Numbered from the stretch's first letter, positions 32,972 through 41,646 are shown. The stretch is 50,999 nucleotides of DNA from Sulfolobales archaeon (GCA_025058345.1 JANXEN010000007.1:1-50999), one strand, 5' to 3'. Numbers and translations are program-made. Notes: a model not told the origin generated them from the letters alone.

Positions 32972-34336
32972 TTGTCTAGATACGAAGATATTGAGAATAG
33001 GTTATCAACCCTCCTTAATTCTCTTGAAAGGAGTTACGTGAATAAGACTAAGATTAGCGGTAATTTATTTGATAGAGCTCGTAAGGTCTTCCCCGGTGGG
33101 ACTACCTACCATATCAGGTACTTAAGTCCTTATCCTCCTTACATCGTTAGGGGTAAGGGAACTAAGGTATGGGATGTTGACGGTAATGAATACCTAGATT
33201 TTTGGATGGGTCACGGTGCACATGTTTTGGGGCATTCCCCTGACTTCGTTATTGAATCAGTTTACGAAGCATCTAAGAACGGAACACATTTAGGTTTCGA
33301 GAATCCGTACTCACTAGAATATGCTGAATTCTTGACGAAAATTCTGCCCAACATAGATATGTTTAAGTTCTGCGTAAGTGGTACTGAAGCCAACATGTAC
33401 GTCACTAGGCTAGCTAGAGCATATACCAGGAGACCTTATGTGATTAAGGTTGAGGGCGGCTGGCACGGTGGTTATGACTCCCTCCACACACATGTGAATC
33501 TTGTGGGTGGTCCTGAATCAGCTGGACTCCCAGAGGAATTCATAAAGTACACGATTGCTGTGCCCTTCAATGACTTAGATGCTGTTGAGAACGTATTAAA
33601 GAAGCATCCGGTTGCAGCAATTCTTTTAGAGCCTCTTGTAGGTGGTGGTGGATGCCTCACACCAGCTGAAGATTACCTTAAGGGACTTAGGCAACTCACC
33701 TACCAGTACGGATCATTACTGATATTTGATGAAGTGATTACCGGGTTTAGACTCGCATTAGGTGGTGGTCAAGAATTCTTCAACGTTGGCTCTGACTTAG
33801 CGGTTTATGGGAAGGTGATAGGTGGTGGTTATCCCGGGGCAGGAGGATTTGGAGGTAGAGCTGAAGTAATGGAACTGCTGGACAATCTGAAGTACCCCGA
33901 CCAGAGAGCTAGGTCATACCACGGAGGTACTTTTGTAGGTAACCTCATCACGGTGACAGCAGGTCATACCCTAGTTAAGTACCTGGCTGAACATAGAAGT
34001 GTTTACGAGTCGGCTAACAGTTTATGGGATGAAGAGGCGAGGAAGTTAGAGAGTATCTGCAGGGAATATGGAGACCTCTGCTATGTGACAGGTGCTGGTA
34101 CGATGAGGGCTGTACACTTCACTAAGAGAAGGCCTAAAAACTCTAGGGAATTCAGAGAGTTGAGGTGGAGTAAGATTATTGAGAAGGTCTTCAACCTATA
34201 TGCGAGGGTCAACGGTGTCCTGTACATAGGTGAGAAATTCTTCCACGTATACCCGTCGCTGATCCAGGGCCGTGAGGAGGTTGAGTACTTAGTTAAGATA
34301 TTTGGAGACTTCATGGGCAGCATCTCCAGACAGTAA
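32972..34336 (+). CDS. Class III aminotransferase, glutamate-1-semialdehyde aminomutase-like
   Basis: A 454-aa fold-type I PLP enzyme related to HemL. ARKVFPGGTTYHIRY and WDVDGNEYLDFWMG are typical N-terminal blocks, FCVSGTEANMYVTRLARAYT binds PLP phosphate, LLIFDEVITGFRLALGG holds the Asp, and the Schiff-base lysine is in YGKVIGGGYPGAGGFGG. Canonical HemL has similar motifs, but no other heme genes are nearby and the N-terminal ~25 residues are extra, so a different amino-ketone substrate is possible. The TTG start follows GAGGTGGT by 3 nt. Confidence 0.82.
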   Translation: MSRYEDIENRLSTLLNSLERSYVNKTKISGNLFDRARKVFPGGTTYHIRYLSPYPPYIVRGKGTKVWDVDGNEYLDFWMGHGAHVLGHSPDFVIESVYEASKNGTHLGFENPYSLEYAEFLTKILPNIDMFKFCVSGTEANMYVTRLARAYTRRPYVIKVEGGWHGGYDSLHTHVNLVGGPESAGLPEEFIKYTIAVPFNDLDAVENVLKKHPVAAILLEPLVGGGGCLTPAEDYLKGLRQLTYQYGSLLIFDEVITGFRLALGGGQEFFNVGSDLAVYGKVIGGGYPGAGGFGGRAEVMELLDNLKYPDQRARSYHGGTFVGNLITVTAGHTLVKYLAEHRSVYESANSLWDEEARKLESICREYGDLCYVTGAGTMRAVHFTKRRPKNSREFRELRWSKIIEKVFNLYARVNGVLYIGEKFFHVYPSLIQGREEVEYLVKIFGDFMGSISRQ

Positions 34337-34389
34337 CTTCGGTTAGCCTAAGGCAACTTACCCCACGTTTTACTTACAGGTCCTATAAC

Positions 34390-34419
34390 ATTTTATAAAG
34401 ATCTGCATTACTTTGGGTG
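34390..34419 (+). promoter_or_regulatory. Promoter and SD of the RadA-paralogue/PolB2 cassette
   Basis: ATTTTATAAAG (34390-34400) is a strong TATA match. About 20 bp later comes GGTG (34416-34419), 4 nt before the TTG start at 34424. The three cassette genes are spaced by 6 and 10 nt, so this is probably their only promoter. Confidence 0.55.
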
Positions 34420-34423
34420 CTAA

Positions 34424-35089
34424 TTGCCTGTTACAGGGCTTAAGGTACTAGATTCGCTGGTAGAACCCTTAATGAAGTTTTGGGGTGTTGAGTTCTACGG
34501 CGATTGCAGCGTTACCTCCTACGTCCTTCATCACACGTTAGCATTCAGAAGTAGGTACGAGGATATACACCTAATTATAGCGCAGGAATTCGGTGGGATT
34601 AGAACTGATGTACTTACGAAACTCTGCAGGATATACGATTGCGTGTTAACGAACGTTCGTGTTGTGAGGGTTTTCAGCAACTCTGAGTTGAGGGAAGTCC
34701 TAAGCGGTATGGTAGGACTTAATGCAGGGTTAGTGGTCGTTGCATACCCGTATAACTACCTACCTAAAGACCCGTATAGGTATTTCGAAGCAACTAGTGT
34801 TTCAGGACTACTTAGGAGGATTATGCAGGAAAATGAGCTCCTAATCTTTAACAACTTTACTAGGTTTGGAAACCTGATGCCTGAAGGCGGTAGCCTACAC
34901 CACCACATGATGAAGGTAGTCGTTATGCTTAGAAAACATGGAAGTAAAGTGTGCGCGACGCTACTCAAACATCCAGCTAAGCCTTCAGGTGCTACGAAGG
35001 TCTTCAACGCTAAGTTACTGGAGGATTTAGTGCTGCTAGCTCGTGGTAAGACGCTGCTTGAGTGGTCTTCAACTGATGTGGTGGGTTGA
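34424..35089 (+). CDS. Inactivated RadA/RecA paralogue of the PolB2 cassette
   Basis: A 221-aa protein with the order of RadA core elements but no ATPase motifs. GDCSVTSYVLHHTLAF occupies the Walker A place without GKT. HLIIAQEFGGIRTDVLTKL and VRVVRVFSNSELREVL resemble the RadA segments after it. LVVVAYPYN replaces Walker B, with no Asp. The C-terminal PEGGSLHHHMMKVVVMLRK and LKHPAKPSGATKVF follow the RadA PxGG, RVYLRK and DSPHLP.GEAVF pattern. It is probably a structural partner, binding RadA, DNA or the polymerase, rather than a recombinase. It opens a tight operon with a small protein and PolB2. Confidence 0.72.
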   Translation: MPVTGLKVLDSLVEPLMKFWGVEFYGDCSVTSYVLHHTLAFRSRYEDIHLIIAQEFGGIRTDVLTKLCRIYDCVLTNVRVVRVFSNSELREVLSGMVGLNAGLVVVAYPYNYLPKDPYRYFEATSVSGLLRRIMQENELLIFNNFTRFGNLMPEGGSLHHHMMKVVVMLRKHGSKVCATLLKHPAKPSGATKVFNAKLLEDLVLLARGKTLLEWSSTDVVG

Positions 35090-35095
35090 TGACAT

Positions 35096-35326
35096 ATGGG
35101 TAGAACTACAACACCGTTGAGACAGCTTGTCGACAACTACGTGGAGAGGTTGAAGAGAGTGTCGACAATGTTAAGCCGTCAGGAGAGGGAAGCTGTCTTA
35201 GAGTTTCTAAGCGATCTAGATACTACTGCGTCGATACTATCTCATGAAGGCGTAGTTGATCCCCTTGAGGTTTTCTTGGTTCACCTGCTTCGGAAGTTAG
35301 GTAGAGGTTGCTTTAAGGAGTCCTAG
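35096..35326 (+). CDS. Small helical protein of the PolB2 cassette
   Basis: A 76-aa predicted helical protein (segments LRQLVDNYVERLKRVSTML, EREAVLEFLSDL, DPLEVFLVHLLRKLG) with no catalytic motif, signal or cysteine cluster. I do not recognise a family. It is encoded 6 nt after the RadA paralogue and 10 nt before PolB2, so it is likely a dedicated partner or regulator of the polymerase. ATG 35096 start. Confidence 0.7.
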   Translation: MGRTTTPLRQLVDNYVERLKRVSTMLSRQEREAVLEFLSDLDTTASILSHEGVVDPLEVFLVHLLRKLGRGCFKES

Positions 35327-35336
35327 CGGTGATTAC

Positions 35337-37232
35337 ATGTGTAGAGAGTACTGGCTCTTAGATGTCTATGAACGCCTAGGTAAATTAGTGCTAAGGCTAT
35401 ATTCTGAAGATGATGGGAGGCTTTATGAGCGGGAGGCGAGGATACCCTTCTATGGGTACTTAATCGGTGATGACCCTGAACGTGTTGTATTTGAGCTTAA
35501 GGAATCTGAGTTAGTTGATGATGCATGGGTCGAGGTGTGGTTTACACCACCTCTTTATCGTGAAAGCACTAAGGTAGTAGTCTTTAAGGTGTATGGGTTA
35601 GAGGTGTTGAAGCGAATTGTTAGGAAAGGCTGCGCTAAGGGCTTAAGACATGTAAACAGCTTCCCTAACCCGATTACTGAAGCTTTATTCAATGCGGGAC
35701 TTCAACCATTAACTAAGCTAGCTGTAGATAAGGATGTGTTTAAGCCTCTGAGGTGGAGTCCAACTGAGTTAGACCCACCTCTAAACGTAGCACGCATACA
35801 TCTAGAGAACTGCAGCTACGTCTTATATGAGGGTGATTCGGTAGAGGCGTTTAGGGACTTAAGGGATTTAGCTAAGCACTTAATTTCCAGGAAGTACCAT
35901 CTAGGCATTACCGATAAGGAGATATATGTAAGGCTTCTAGAGGAGGAGCCTAAGGTAAGCTCATCAGCTTCCATATGGGTTACTGGAGGATCTTACAGCA
36001 TTGCTGAGTACTTCGAATGGTGTAGGTATAGTTACACCCCACTCAGCTTGATGGGCAACGTAACTATCGGTAAGGTAATAACTACCATGGAGGCCCTCGA
36101 AGCTAGGAAGAGGAAGTACCTCATAGATAGGTATACCCGTAGGGTTGAAGGCTTCAGAAGTATGGCTGACCTCCTACTCTACGATAGGGGAGGGGTTATT
36201 TACAGGCCTAAGAGCGGCCTCTACTGGAACGTATGCCAAGTAGATTTCAAGTCGCTATATCCAAACATTATCGTGAAGTTCAACATATCTGGTGAGACCG
36301 TTAACTTACCTACATGCATTAACTCACTAAGACCTGAATGGACTCACCACACGATATGCATGGATGTAGATGGTGTAGTGCCTGCAAGCATTTCCAAGCT
36401 AATTAAGCTGAAGTCACTGTATGAGGAACTGTACGATATGACTGGGTTAAGGATCTATAACGAGAGGAGGAGTGCGTGCAAGTGGGTTCTAGTTGCGAGC
36501 TTCGGCTACCTCGGCTACCGTAACAGCCTGTTCGGCTCTGTAATGGCTCATGAAGTTGTCACAAGCACTGGTAGACACTTAATGACGGTTGCTAGAAAAG
36601 CCGTAGAATCCATGGGTTATAGGGTTATACATGCCTTAGTAGACAGCCTCTTTATCGAGGGAATCACCGCAGCAGATGAATGCGGTAAGATACGTGAGGT
36701 CGTATCAAGAGCCACCGGATTTGAAACTAAGGTTGAATCACACTACACATGGCTCTACATACCGACTAGCGTTGACGGCTCACACGGCGTAGCGAATAGG
36801 TACTACGGGAAACTGTCTTCAGGTGGCGTTAAGTTAAAGGGAATTACCTGCGTTAGGAGAGACACTCCAGCAATCATTAAGGAAGCTCAGATGAGCGCTA
36901 TATCAGAACTAGCTAAAGCCAACACTAAGGTAGAGATGCCTGATGCGATAGTAAGGGCTCATACTGTCTTAGAACGCTATCGCAGGAAGTTAGTTGATAG
37001 AGACTACGAACTCAGCGACATGTTAGTTATGCGCGGCGGTGGTGGAAGGAGAAATGGATACGTAAAACCCCCCGAATACGTGTTGAGTGATGGACCTCCC
37101 TACATACTATACATAACACGTAATGGATATATCAAACGCGCCGATCAGTCAGTGAAGTTAGATATAAACTTAAGCTACTACCTGAGTTTATTAGATAAAG
37201 CAGCTGCTGAACTCCCTAGCACTCAATGCTGA
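35337..37232 (+). CDS. Degenerate family B DNA polymerase (PolB2/Dpo2-like)
   Basis: A 631-aa family B polymerase without recognisable exonuclease motifs. Motif A is intact (DFKSLYPNIIVKF, residues ~303-315). Motif B is altered (CKWVLVASFGYLGY, lacking the NSxYG asparagine). Motif C reads HALVDSLF (~431), retaining one Asp where active enzymes have DTD. This matches the archaeal PolB2 group, long described as inactivated, although Sulfolobus Dpo2 has been reported to act in damage-induced mutagenesis (from memory). Position behind a degenerate RadA suggests a translesion or damage-response complex. The GGTGATT SD stands just before ATG 35337. Confidence 0.85.
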   Translation: MCREYWLLDVYERLGKLVLRLYSEDDGRLYEREARIPFYGYLIGDDPERVVFELKESELVDDAWVEVWFTPPLYRESTKVVVFKVYGLEVLKRIVRKGCAKGLRHVNSFPNPITEALFNAGLQPLTKLAVDKDVFKPLRWSPTELDPPLNVARIHLENCSYVLYEGDSVEAFRDLRDLAKHLISRKYHLGITDKEIYVRLLEEEPKVSSSASIWVTGGSYSIAEYFEWCRYSYTPLSLMGNVTIGKVITTMEALEARKRKYLIDRYTRRVEGFRSMADLLLYDRGGVIYRPKSGLYWNVCQVDFKSLYPNIIVKFNISGETVNLPTCINSLRPEWTHHTICMDVDGVVPASISKLIKLKSLYEELYDMTGLRIYNERRSACKWVLVASFGYLGYRNSLFGSVMAHEVVTSTGRHLMTVARKAVESMGYRVIHALVDSLFIEGITAADECGKIREVVSRATGFETKVESHYTWLYIPTSVDGSHGVANRYYGKLSSGGVKLKGITCVRRDTPAIIKEAQMSAISELAKANTKVEMPDAIVRAHTVLERYRRKLVDRDYELSDMLVMRGGGGRRNGYVKPPEYVLSDGPPYILYITRNGYIKRADQSVKLDINLSYYLSLLDKAAAELPSTQC

Positions 37233-37254
37233 TCGTTAGCTTTTACCAATCACA

Positions 37255-38478
37255 TTACTTGATAGCTTCATGTAAGGCATGAATCACATCGTCAATATTG
37301 CTGGTAATTAAAGTCTTCTCATCAGTTATTAAAGTCCACACGGTTGCTTCGTAACCCACCCTACTAGGCCAGTTAGTTATCATGTCCTTAAGCGGGATCT
37401 CCCTTCCGATGTTGGGACGCTCTACAAACTTATTAGATAGGTAATCATACCATACGTATCTCGCGAATCCATTTTTAATAAGTAAGTTCTTAATTGTTGG
37501 GTGTATACTGCTTGGGTGAACAGTTGCTATAAATAATTTGTCCTCATCACGATATACGTTAATCCTTAACAGCACCTCATAGTCATTAACGTAAGCCCAG
37601 CCAGGGTCTACGAGATACCATTTTCCATTCACATATATTAGCACACCTACATGGCCTGAATCATTCGCATTCCAACTAATTACGTATATATGCTGGAGCC
37701 CAACCCTCTTAAGTAGCGCGTATCCGAGGATAGCGAGGTCCTCACAATCACCTCCCTCTTCCTTAATCGTTTCGTTAGGGAGTTTCCAGTAATCCTTCAT
37801 TACCGTAAGGTCGTACTGATAGTAGGTGTTATTAGCTACCCAAAGAATTACCTGCTTTATAAACTCCTCATACCCCAAACCCCGTAATTCAGGAAGACTG
37901 CCATCATAATTGTCTATGGACTTTACACTTCTATTGAGGAACTCGCTATTAAATGTGTGGTTCTCGTACGGAAGATCTACAGGTGCTATAGCCCTACGCA
38001 CGATATCTTTAAGATTCCTGATCTCTTCATCATAACTCCTTAATCGAGTCTCTAACTCACTAATATATGTAGTTCTATTTTTAAGTAACTCCTCATACCA
38101 ACTTACAGTAGCGTTTAGTTCTGCCTTAAGTCTTCTAACCTCCTCAGAATACTTCGATATATTGCCTACTAACCATTCATTAAGCCTCTTACTCTCAGCT
38201 AAGAGTGAGTCGTAGTTTACCCTTAACTCGCTTACCTCACTTCTTAGACGTGAATTAACTATTAAAGCCTCCTCTAACTCAGCCTTTAATGCGTTATTTT
38301 CCTCTGTAAGATTAGCTATCTGATGCTTAACTTTACCATAATCTTTAAGTAACTCAGAATACCTGACGTTGAGTAATTCCTTATCTGCGGTGGCGGCACT
38401 TAATTGAATATAGAGGATGATTGATGTAAATGATGTTGCCATAAGTATCAACACTAATATTAGGATGAGTTTTCCCAT
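37255..38478 (-). CDS. Membrane-anchored coiled-coil protein with transglutaminase-like domain
   Basis: A 407-aa protein. An N-terminal hydrophobic helix (residues ~4-28, ILILVLILMATSFTSIIL) anchors or exports it. Residues ~35-160 are a long coiled coil with many Leu/Glu heptads. A transglutaminase/papain-like domain (~195-330) has the Cys in EEGGDCEDLAIL, the His in DSGHVGVLIY and the Asp in WYLVDPG, a complete triad. About 75 residues follow. It probably acts outside the cell as a peptidase or cross-linking enzyme on surface proteins. It converges with the polB2 gene. ATG 38478 start. Confidence 0.8.
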   Translation of the reverse strand: MGKLILILVLILMATSFTSIILYIQLSAATADKELLNVRYSELLKDYGKVKHQIANLTEENNALKAELEEALIVNSRLRSEVSELRVNYDSLLAESKRLNEWLVGNISKYSEEVRRLKAELNATVSWYEELLKNRTTYISELETRLRSYDEEIRNLKDIVRRAIAPVDLPYENHTFNSEFLNRSVKSIDNYDGSLPELRGLGYEEFIKQVILWVANNTYYQYDLTVMKDYWKLPNETIKEEGGDCEDLAILGYALLKRVGLQHIYVISWNANDSGHVGVLIYVNGKWYLVDPGWAYVNDYEVLLRINVYRDEDKLFIATVHPSSIHPTIKNLLIKNGFARYVWYDYLSNKFVERPNIGREIPLKDMITNWPSRVGYEATVWTLITDEKTLITSNIDDVIHALHEAIK

Positions 38479-38645
38479 GATTCATCTATTTTTCCTTGAA
38501 AAGGGACTAAAAACTCTTTGAAGAGTTCATCCCATGATACGAAACATTAGTTTGAATGCAATATCGTTTTTAATTAAGCCCTCACCAATGCTCATTAAAT
38601 ATAGCTTCAACGCAGAAAAACCTCATGCATCCTAAGTAATTTCGT

Positions 38646-38681
38646 CGTAGCTTAAAAGACCTTATAGGTATTAAGGCTACG
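38646..38681. repeat. Imperfect hairpin in the gap behind the arnR-like gene
   Basis: CGTAGCTTAA (38646-38655) pairs with TTAAGGCTACG (38671-38681) with one bulged G across a 15-nt loop. It lies about 57 nt after the stop of the arnR-like gene, inside a 259-bp gap where I see no gene. ATTAAGGCTACG recurs at about 38757-38768 in the end of that gene. A transcription end or processing signal is possible. Confidence 0.3.
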
Positions 38682-38737
38682 TATTATGACAGTGCATAAT
38701 TGACAGTCAGTTAAGCGCCTTCCGTTAATTAAGTATT

Positions 38738-39583
38738 TTAGAAGGTCATTTCCGTAATTAAGGCTACGAAGCTAATTATCAGAACCCAAGTCAGCACCAT
38801 GATTAAGGAGAGGTATGGAGGTAGTAGAACGGCTGTAAGGGCTATAAAGGCTGATCCTAGGGAAAGTATTAGGGAAATCCTCTTAAGTACTATCCTTGGA
38901 TGGCCGCTACGTGTTAATCGCCTAAGTATAGAGGCTTTCCAATCATTCCTATATTTAACGTAGTCAGGTAGTCTATGGTAAACTTTAAGACCTTCATCAC
39001 TGAGTCTATAGACTAGCTTCTTACCTCTAGAAAACAACTTACCGCTGGCGGAGTACCTCTTAAAGAGTTTTAAGTCACCCTCAGCGTACGGCTTCACGTA
39101 ATCGTCGAGGACTTCAGGACTTAACTTAACTATAGATGCTAGGGTGTTTAGAGATAACTCATGTTTCCTAGATGTGCCTAAAGCGACAATTACGTCATAT
39201 AGGTATATAGACTTAGCTAGATCTCTATGGATATCCTCACTAATGGGGAATCGTAAACCACCCCTCCCCCTGACAGAATCCCCTGAAACTAAACCTACAA
39301 CCATATTATACAATTCCTTACCACTTTCACTTAATGACACATACCTACCCCCTTCAACATCAGTAATCAAATCCTTCAACTTCAACTTACGTAGAGCATC
39401 TAAGACAGCCTTCTTCCTCTCGCCCAACAGCTTAGCCAAACCATCAGGGTCGGAACTCCCTAAAAAACCCAAAGCAATCAATATCCTAAACTGAAGCCAG
39501 CCGCGAGTCAAATCTATCACTGAATCAACCTCACGTAAAACACCGACACGCTGCAGGATATCGTTAATACTCCCTAAACTCAA
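38738..39583 (-). CDS. Membrane-bound winged-helix regulator, ArnR-like
   Basis: A 281-aa protein with two consecutive winged-helix-like segments (residues ~25-95, around FRILIALGFLGSSDPDGLAKLL and KLKLKDLI; and ~125-205, around DVIVALGT, LNTLASIVKLSPEVLDDYV and LVYRLSDEGLKVY). Two hydrophobic helices close the C-terminus (~235-257 and 259-279). In Sulfolobus, ArnR and ArnR1 (wHTH plus two C-terminal membrane helices) activate archaellin transcription and lie near the locus; this gene is divergent from arlB, 163 bp away. The second wHTH makes it longer than ArnR as I recall it. TTG 39583 start. Confidence 0.75.
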   Translation of the reverse strand: MSLGSINDILQRVGVLREVDSVIDLTRGWLQFRILIALGFLGSSDPDGLAKLLGERKKAVLDALRKLKLKDLITDVEGGRYVSLSESGKELYNMVVGLVSGDSVRGRGGLRFPISEDIHRDLAKSIYLYDVIVALGTSRKHELSLNTLASIVKLSPEVLDDYVKPYAEGDLKLFKRYSASGKLFSRGKKLVYRLSDEGLKVYHRLPDYVKYRNDWKASILRRLTRSGHPRIVLKRISLILSLGSAFIALTAVLLPPYLSLIMVLTWVLIISFVALITEMTF

Positions 39584-39746
39584 GTCAACTCAAACCAATA
39601 GTAAGTACTAAAATCAGAATTATAAGAGTGACTAATAGCAGAAATCAACGCGTCAATAAACCAGGAAAACCATTTCGACCACAAGTCGCAGAAAACCCCA
39701 ACTACTAAAAACCAAAACATCGAACCCACTTCGGGGTGAGCCAAGA

Positions 39747-40424
39747 GTGCAGCTAAACAAACCCCTAAAAATCAGAACAAAGAGAGGTATTGTTGGTATT
39801 GAGGCGGCTATAGTTTTGATAGCGTTTGTGTTGGTTGCTAGTGCTTTAGCGTTCGTTACCCTGAATATGGGTATGTTTGCTACGCAGAAGACTAAGGAAG
39901 TGATCGCTAGGGCGTATGAGGAGAGTACTAGAGCTATAGACATAGCTGGAAACGTAATAGCGAAAGTAAGTACGGAAGATAAGTATGTTGAGTTAGTCGC
40001 AATACCTATAAAGCTAACAGCAGGTGCAAGACCAATAGACCTAAACAAAACAGCAGTAGCGATAACGATAATAAACCCCGACGGAAACGCGGTACACACA
40101 GACAACGGATACAAATACGAAAGTACTGTAACTTTCAACATGTCACCGAACTTTAAGGATGTAGTAGGCAATAAATTACAATTACTTAATGCTACATGGC
40201 TCTACGCCAGAACTGATGAAAGTAGCGGTGATGAGTTGTTAGAGCCTGGTGAGATAGTGTTGCTGGTCTTTAACGCTAGTTCCGGAACTGCAGGTGAGTT
40301 TAACACTACTGCCTATAGTAGGGTTATCGTTGAGGTTAAGCCACCTCAAGGAGCTACTATAACTGTTGAGAGGACTGTACCGCCTAAGTTAGATAGTGCC
40401 TACGTCGACCTAGACATAGGGTAG
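39747..40424 (+). CDS. arlB: Archaellin (archaellum filament protein)
   Basis: A 225-aa archaellin. Its class III signal sequence KIRTKRG is cleaved before IVGIE, with Glu at +5, leaving a hydrophobic N-terminal helix (AAIVLIAFVLVASALAF) that forms the filament core. The C-terminal beta domain contains several N-glycosylation sequons (for example NKT, NMS, NAT, NAS, NTT). Being the only typical archaellin here, it likely forms the main filament. The GTG start follows GGTGAG by 6 nt. The 163-bp upstream region is A/T-rich; I cannot place one clear TATA box. Confidence 0.92.
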   Translation: MQLNKPLKIRTKRGIVGIEAAIVLIAFVLVASALAFVTLNMGMFATQKTKEVIARAYEESTRAIDIAGNVIAKVSTEDKYVELVAIPIKLTAGARPIDLNKTAVAITIINPDGNAVHTDNGYKYESTVTFNMSPNFKDVVGNKLQLLNATWLYARTDESSGDELLEPGEIVLLVFNASSGTAGEFNTTAYSRVIVEVKPPQGATITVERTVPPKLDSAYVDLDIG

Positions 40425-40467
40425 TAATGTTTAAAAGTGTTTGATGAAGTAGTTGGTGGGTAATTAA

Positions 40468-41400
40468 ATGAAACTTCTTTTTTGGTTTAAATCATTTCGC
40501 TATGGTTTGGTTAGTAAGGAGTCTGCTGTTGTTGTTCTGGCTTTCGCTTTAACTGTTGGTGTTTATGGTTTTGTTGTTTTGAATTACTTTTCTTCCCTTA
40601 CCGCACCTCCCTCAACTCATTCTCAGTTTACTGTTCGTTCCGTTTTCTTGAATTACTATGATGGCGGTGTTTGGAGGGCTGTAGTTCAAGTTGGTTGTAG
40701 TTCACCTATGGATTTTAGGTTGAGTAATGTTTCGGTTGGTGTTTCTGTTGATGGTGTTCAGCTACCTGTGTTTATTGGCGATGCTGTTCAGGTTGGTGGG
40801 GATAGGTACGTCTTAGGTGGTTTATCCCCCTTCCTAGCCTCCGGTAAGGTTTTGGTTAGTAAGGTAAGTAGTGCATCTACTACTGTAGAGTTCGTTGATT
40901 TCTTCGTCTACGTAGATCAGGGTAATAGGTTGAACATAGTAGTTGATGATGACTTAGACGGTGTTTTAGATGATAATTACTTAGTTAGGTTTTCCTCTAA
41001 CGTATCTTCCGCCTATGAGTTAAACTACTATGATGATGTGTCTTTAGCTGTCGGTAGGGGTATTACATTACCTGTTAATTACTTAGACTTAATAGCTACA
41101 CTATCGATAAGGCCTAATCCAGCAATTAAGGTGTTGTTGGGTGATACTGCTTACTTAGTTAAGGTTTCCGATATACTAGCTAATTTACGTGGTGTTGCGG
41201 TTACTGCGTGGCTGTCGGGTAAGGACTTAAGATTAGATGTTAATGAGTTCGTCTACATAACTTTACTATTGCCTTCTGAAAGAGTTGTTGGCAGTAGTGA
41301 TTTAAGCATAGACCTAATTATTGGTGGTGTTAAGGTTTTAGGTAAGACTTATAAGGTTCCTAAGGGGCTTACAGGTTCGGGTACTTTAATGATGTCTTAG
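40468..41400 (+). CDS. Second archaellin/pilin-like protein with acidic Ca-loop motif
   Basis: A 310-aa protein whose N-terminus also has a class III-type signal: KSFRYG before LVSKE (Glu at +5), then a hydrophobic helix SAVVVLAFALTVGVYGFVVL. The long C-terminal part is beta-rich. It contains VVDDDLDGVLDDN, a DxDxDGxxD loop typical of Ca2+-binding repeats. I do not recognise a family. It sits between arlB and the arlX-position gene, so it may be a minor, hook or cap archaellin. The 5' part is noticeably T-rich in third positions compared with neighbours. ATG 40468, after GGTGGG. Confidence 0.72.
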   Translation: MKLLFWFKSFRYGLVSKESAVVVLAFALTVGVYGFVVLNYFSSLTAPPSTHSQFTVRSVFLNYYDGGVWRAVVQVGCSSPMDFRLSNVSVGVSVDGVQLPVFIGDAVQVGGDRYVLGGLSPFLASGKVLVSKVSSASTTVEFVDFFVYVDQGNRLNIVVDDDLDGVLDDNYLVRFSSNVSSAYELNYYDDVSLAVGRGITLPVNYLDLIATLSIRPNPAIKVLLGDTAYLVKVSDILANLRGVAVTAWLSGKDLRLDVNEFVYITLLLPSERVVGSSDLSIDLIIGGVKVLGKTYKVPKGLTGSGTLMMS

Positions 41401-41622
41401 GTGTATGCTGTGGATAGGGTTAAGTTGCTCATCATTTTCTATATATTGATTGGTGTGTCTATATCGGGCCTAGGATTCATAGCATTAGTTATGGTCAATA
41501 GCGGAGTAATATTTCAGAACAACATATACGTTAGATATTTATTACTAGCATTAACTGGAGTGGCTATATTGTTAGGAGCTCACATCACTCTGGCCGGTAT
41601 TACCTCCCTCAGATCTAAGTGA
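41401..41622 (+). CDS. Small two-helix membrane protein of the archaellum locus
   Basis: A 73-aa protein with two hydrophobic helices (residues ~9-31, LLIIFYILIGVSISGLGFIAL, and ~45-67, LLLALTGVAILLGAHITL). Its GTG start directly abuts the stop of the pilin-like gene, so it is probably translated by reinitiation with it. No family is recognised. It could be an assembly or anchoring factor for the pilin-like protein or for the arlX-position protein, which itself lacks a membrane helix. Confidence 0.65.
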   Translation: MYAVDRVKLLIIFYILIGVSISGLGFIALVMVNSGVIFQNNIYVRYLLLALTGVAILLGAHITLAGITSLRSK

Positions 41623-41646
41623 TGGTCTTAAGCCTTAACAGTCAGT

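Noticed and set aside
39653-40171. 172-codon open frame antisense to arlB
   Set aside because: The opposite strand encodes a clear archaellin; the antisense product is hydrophobic low-complexity sequence typical of shadow frames.
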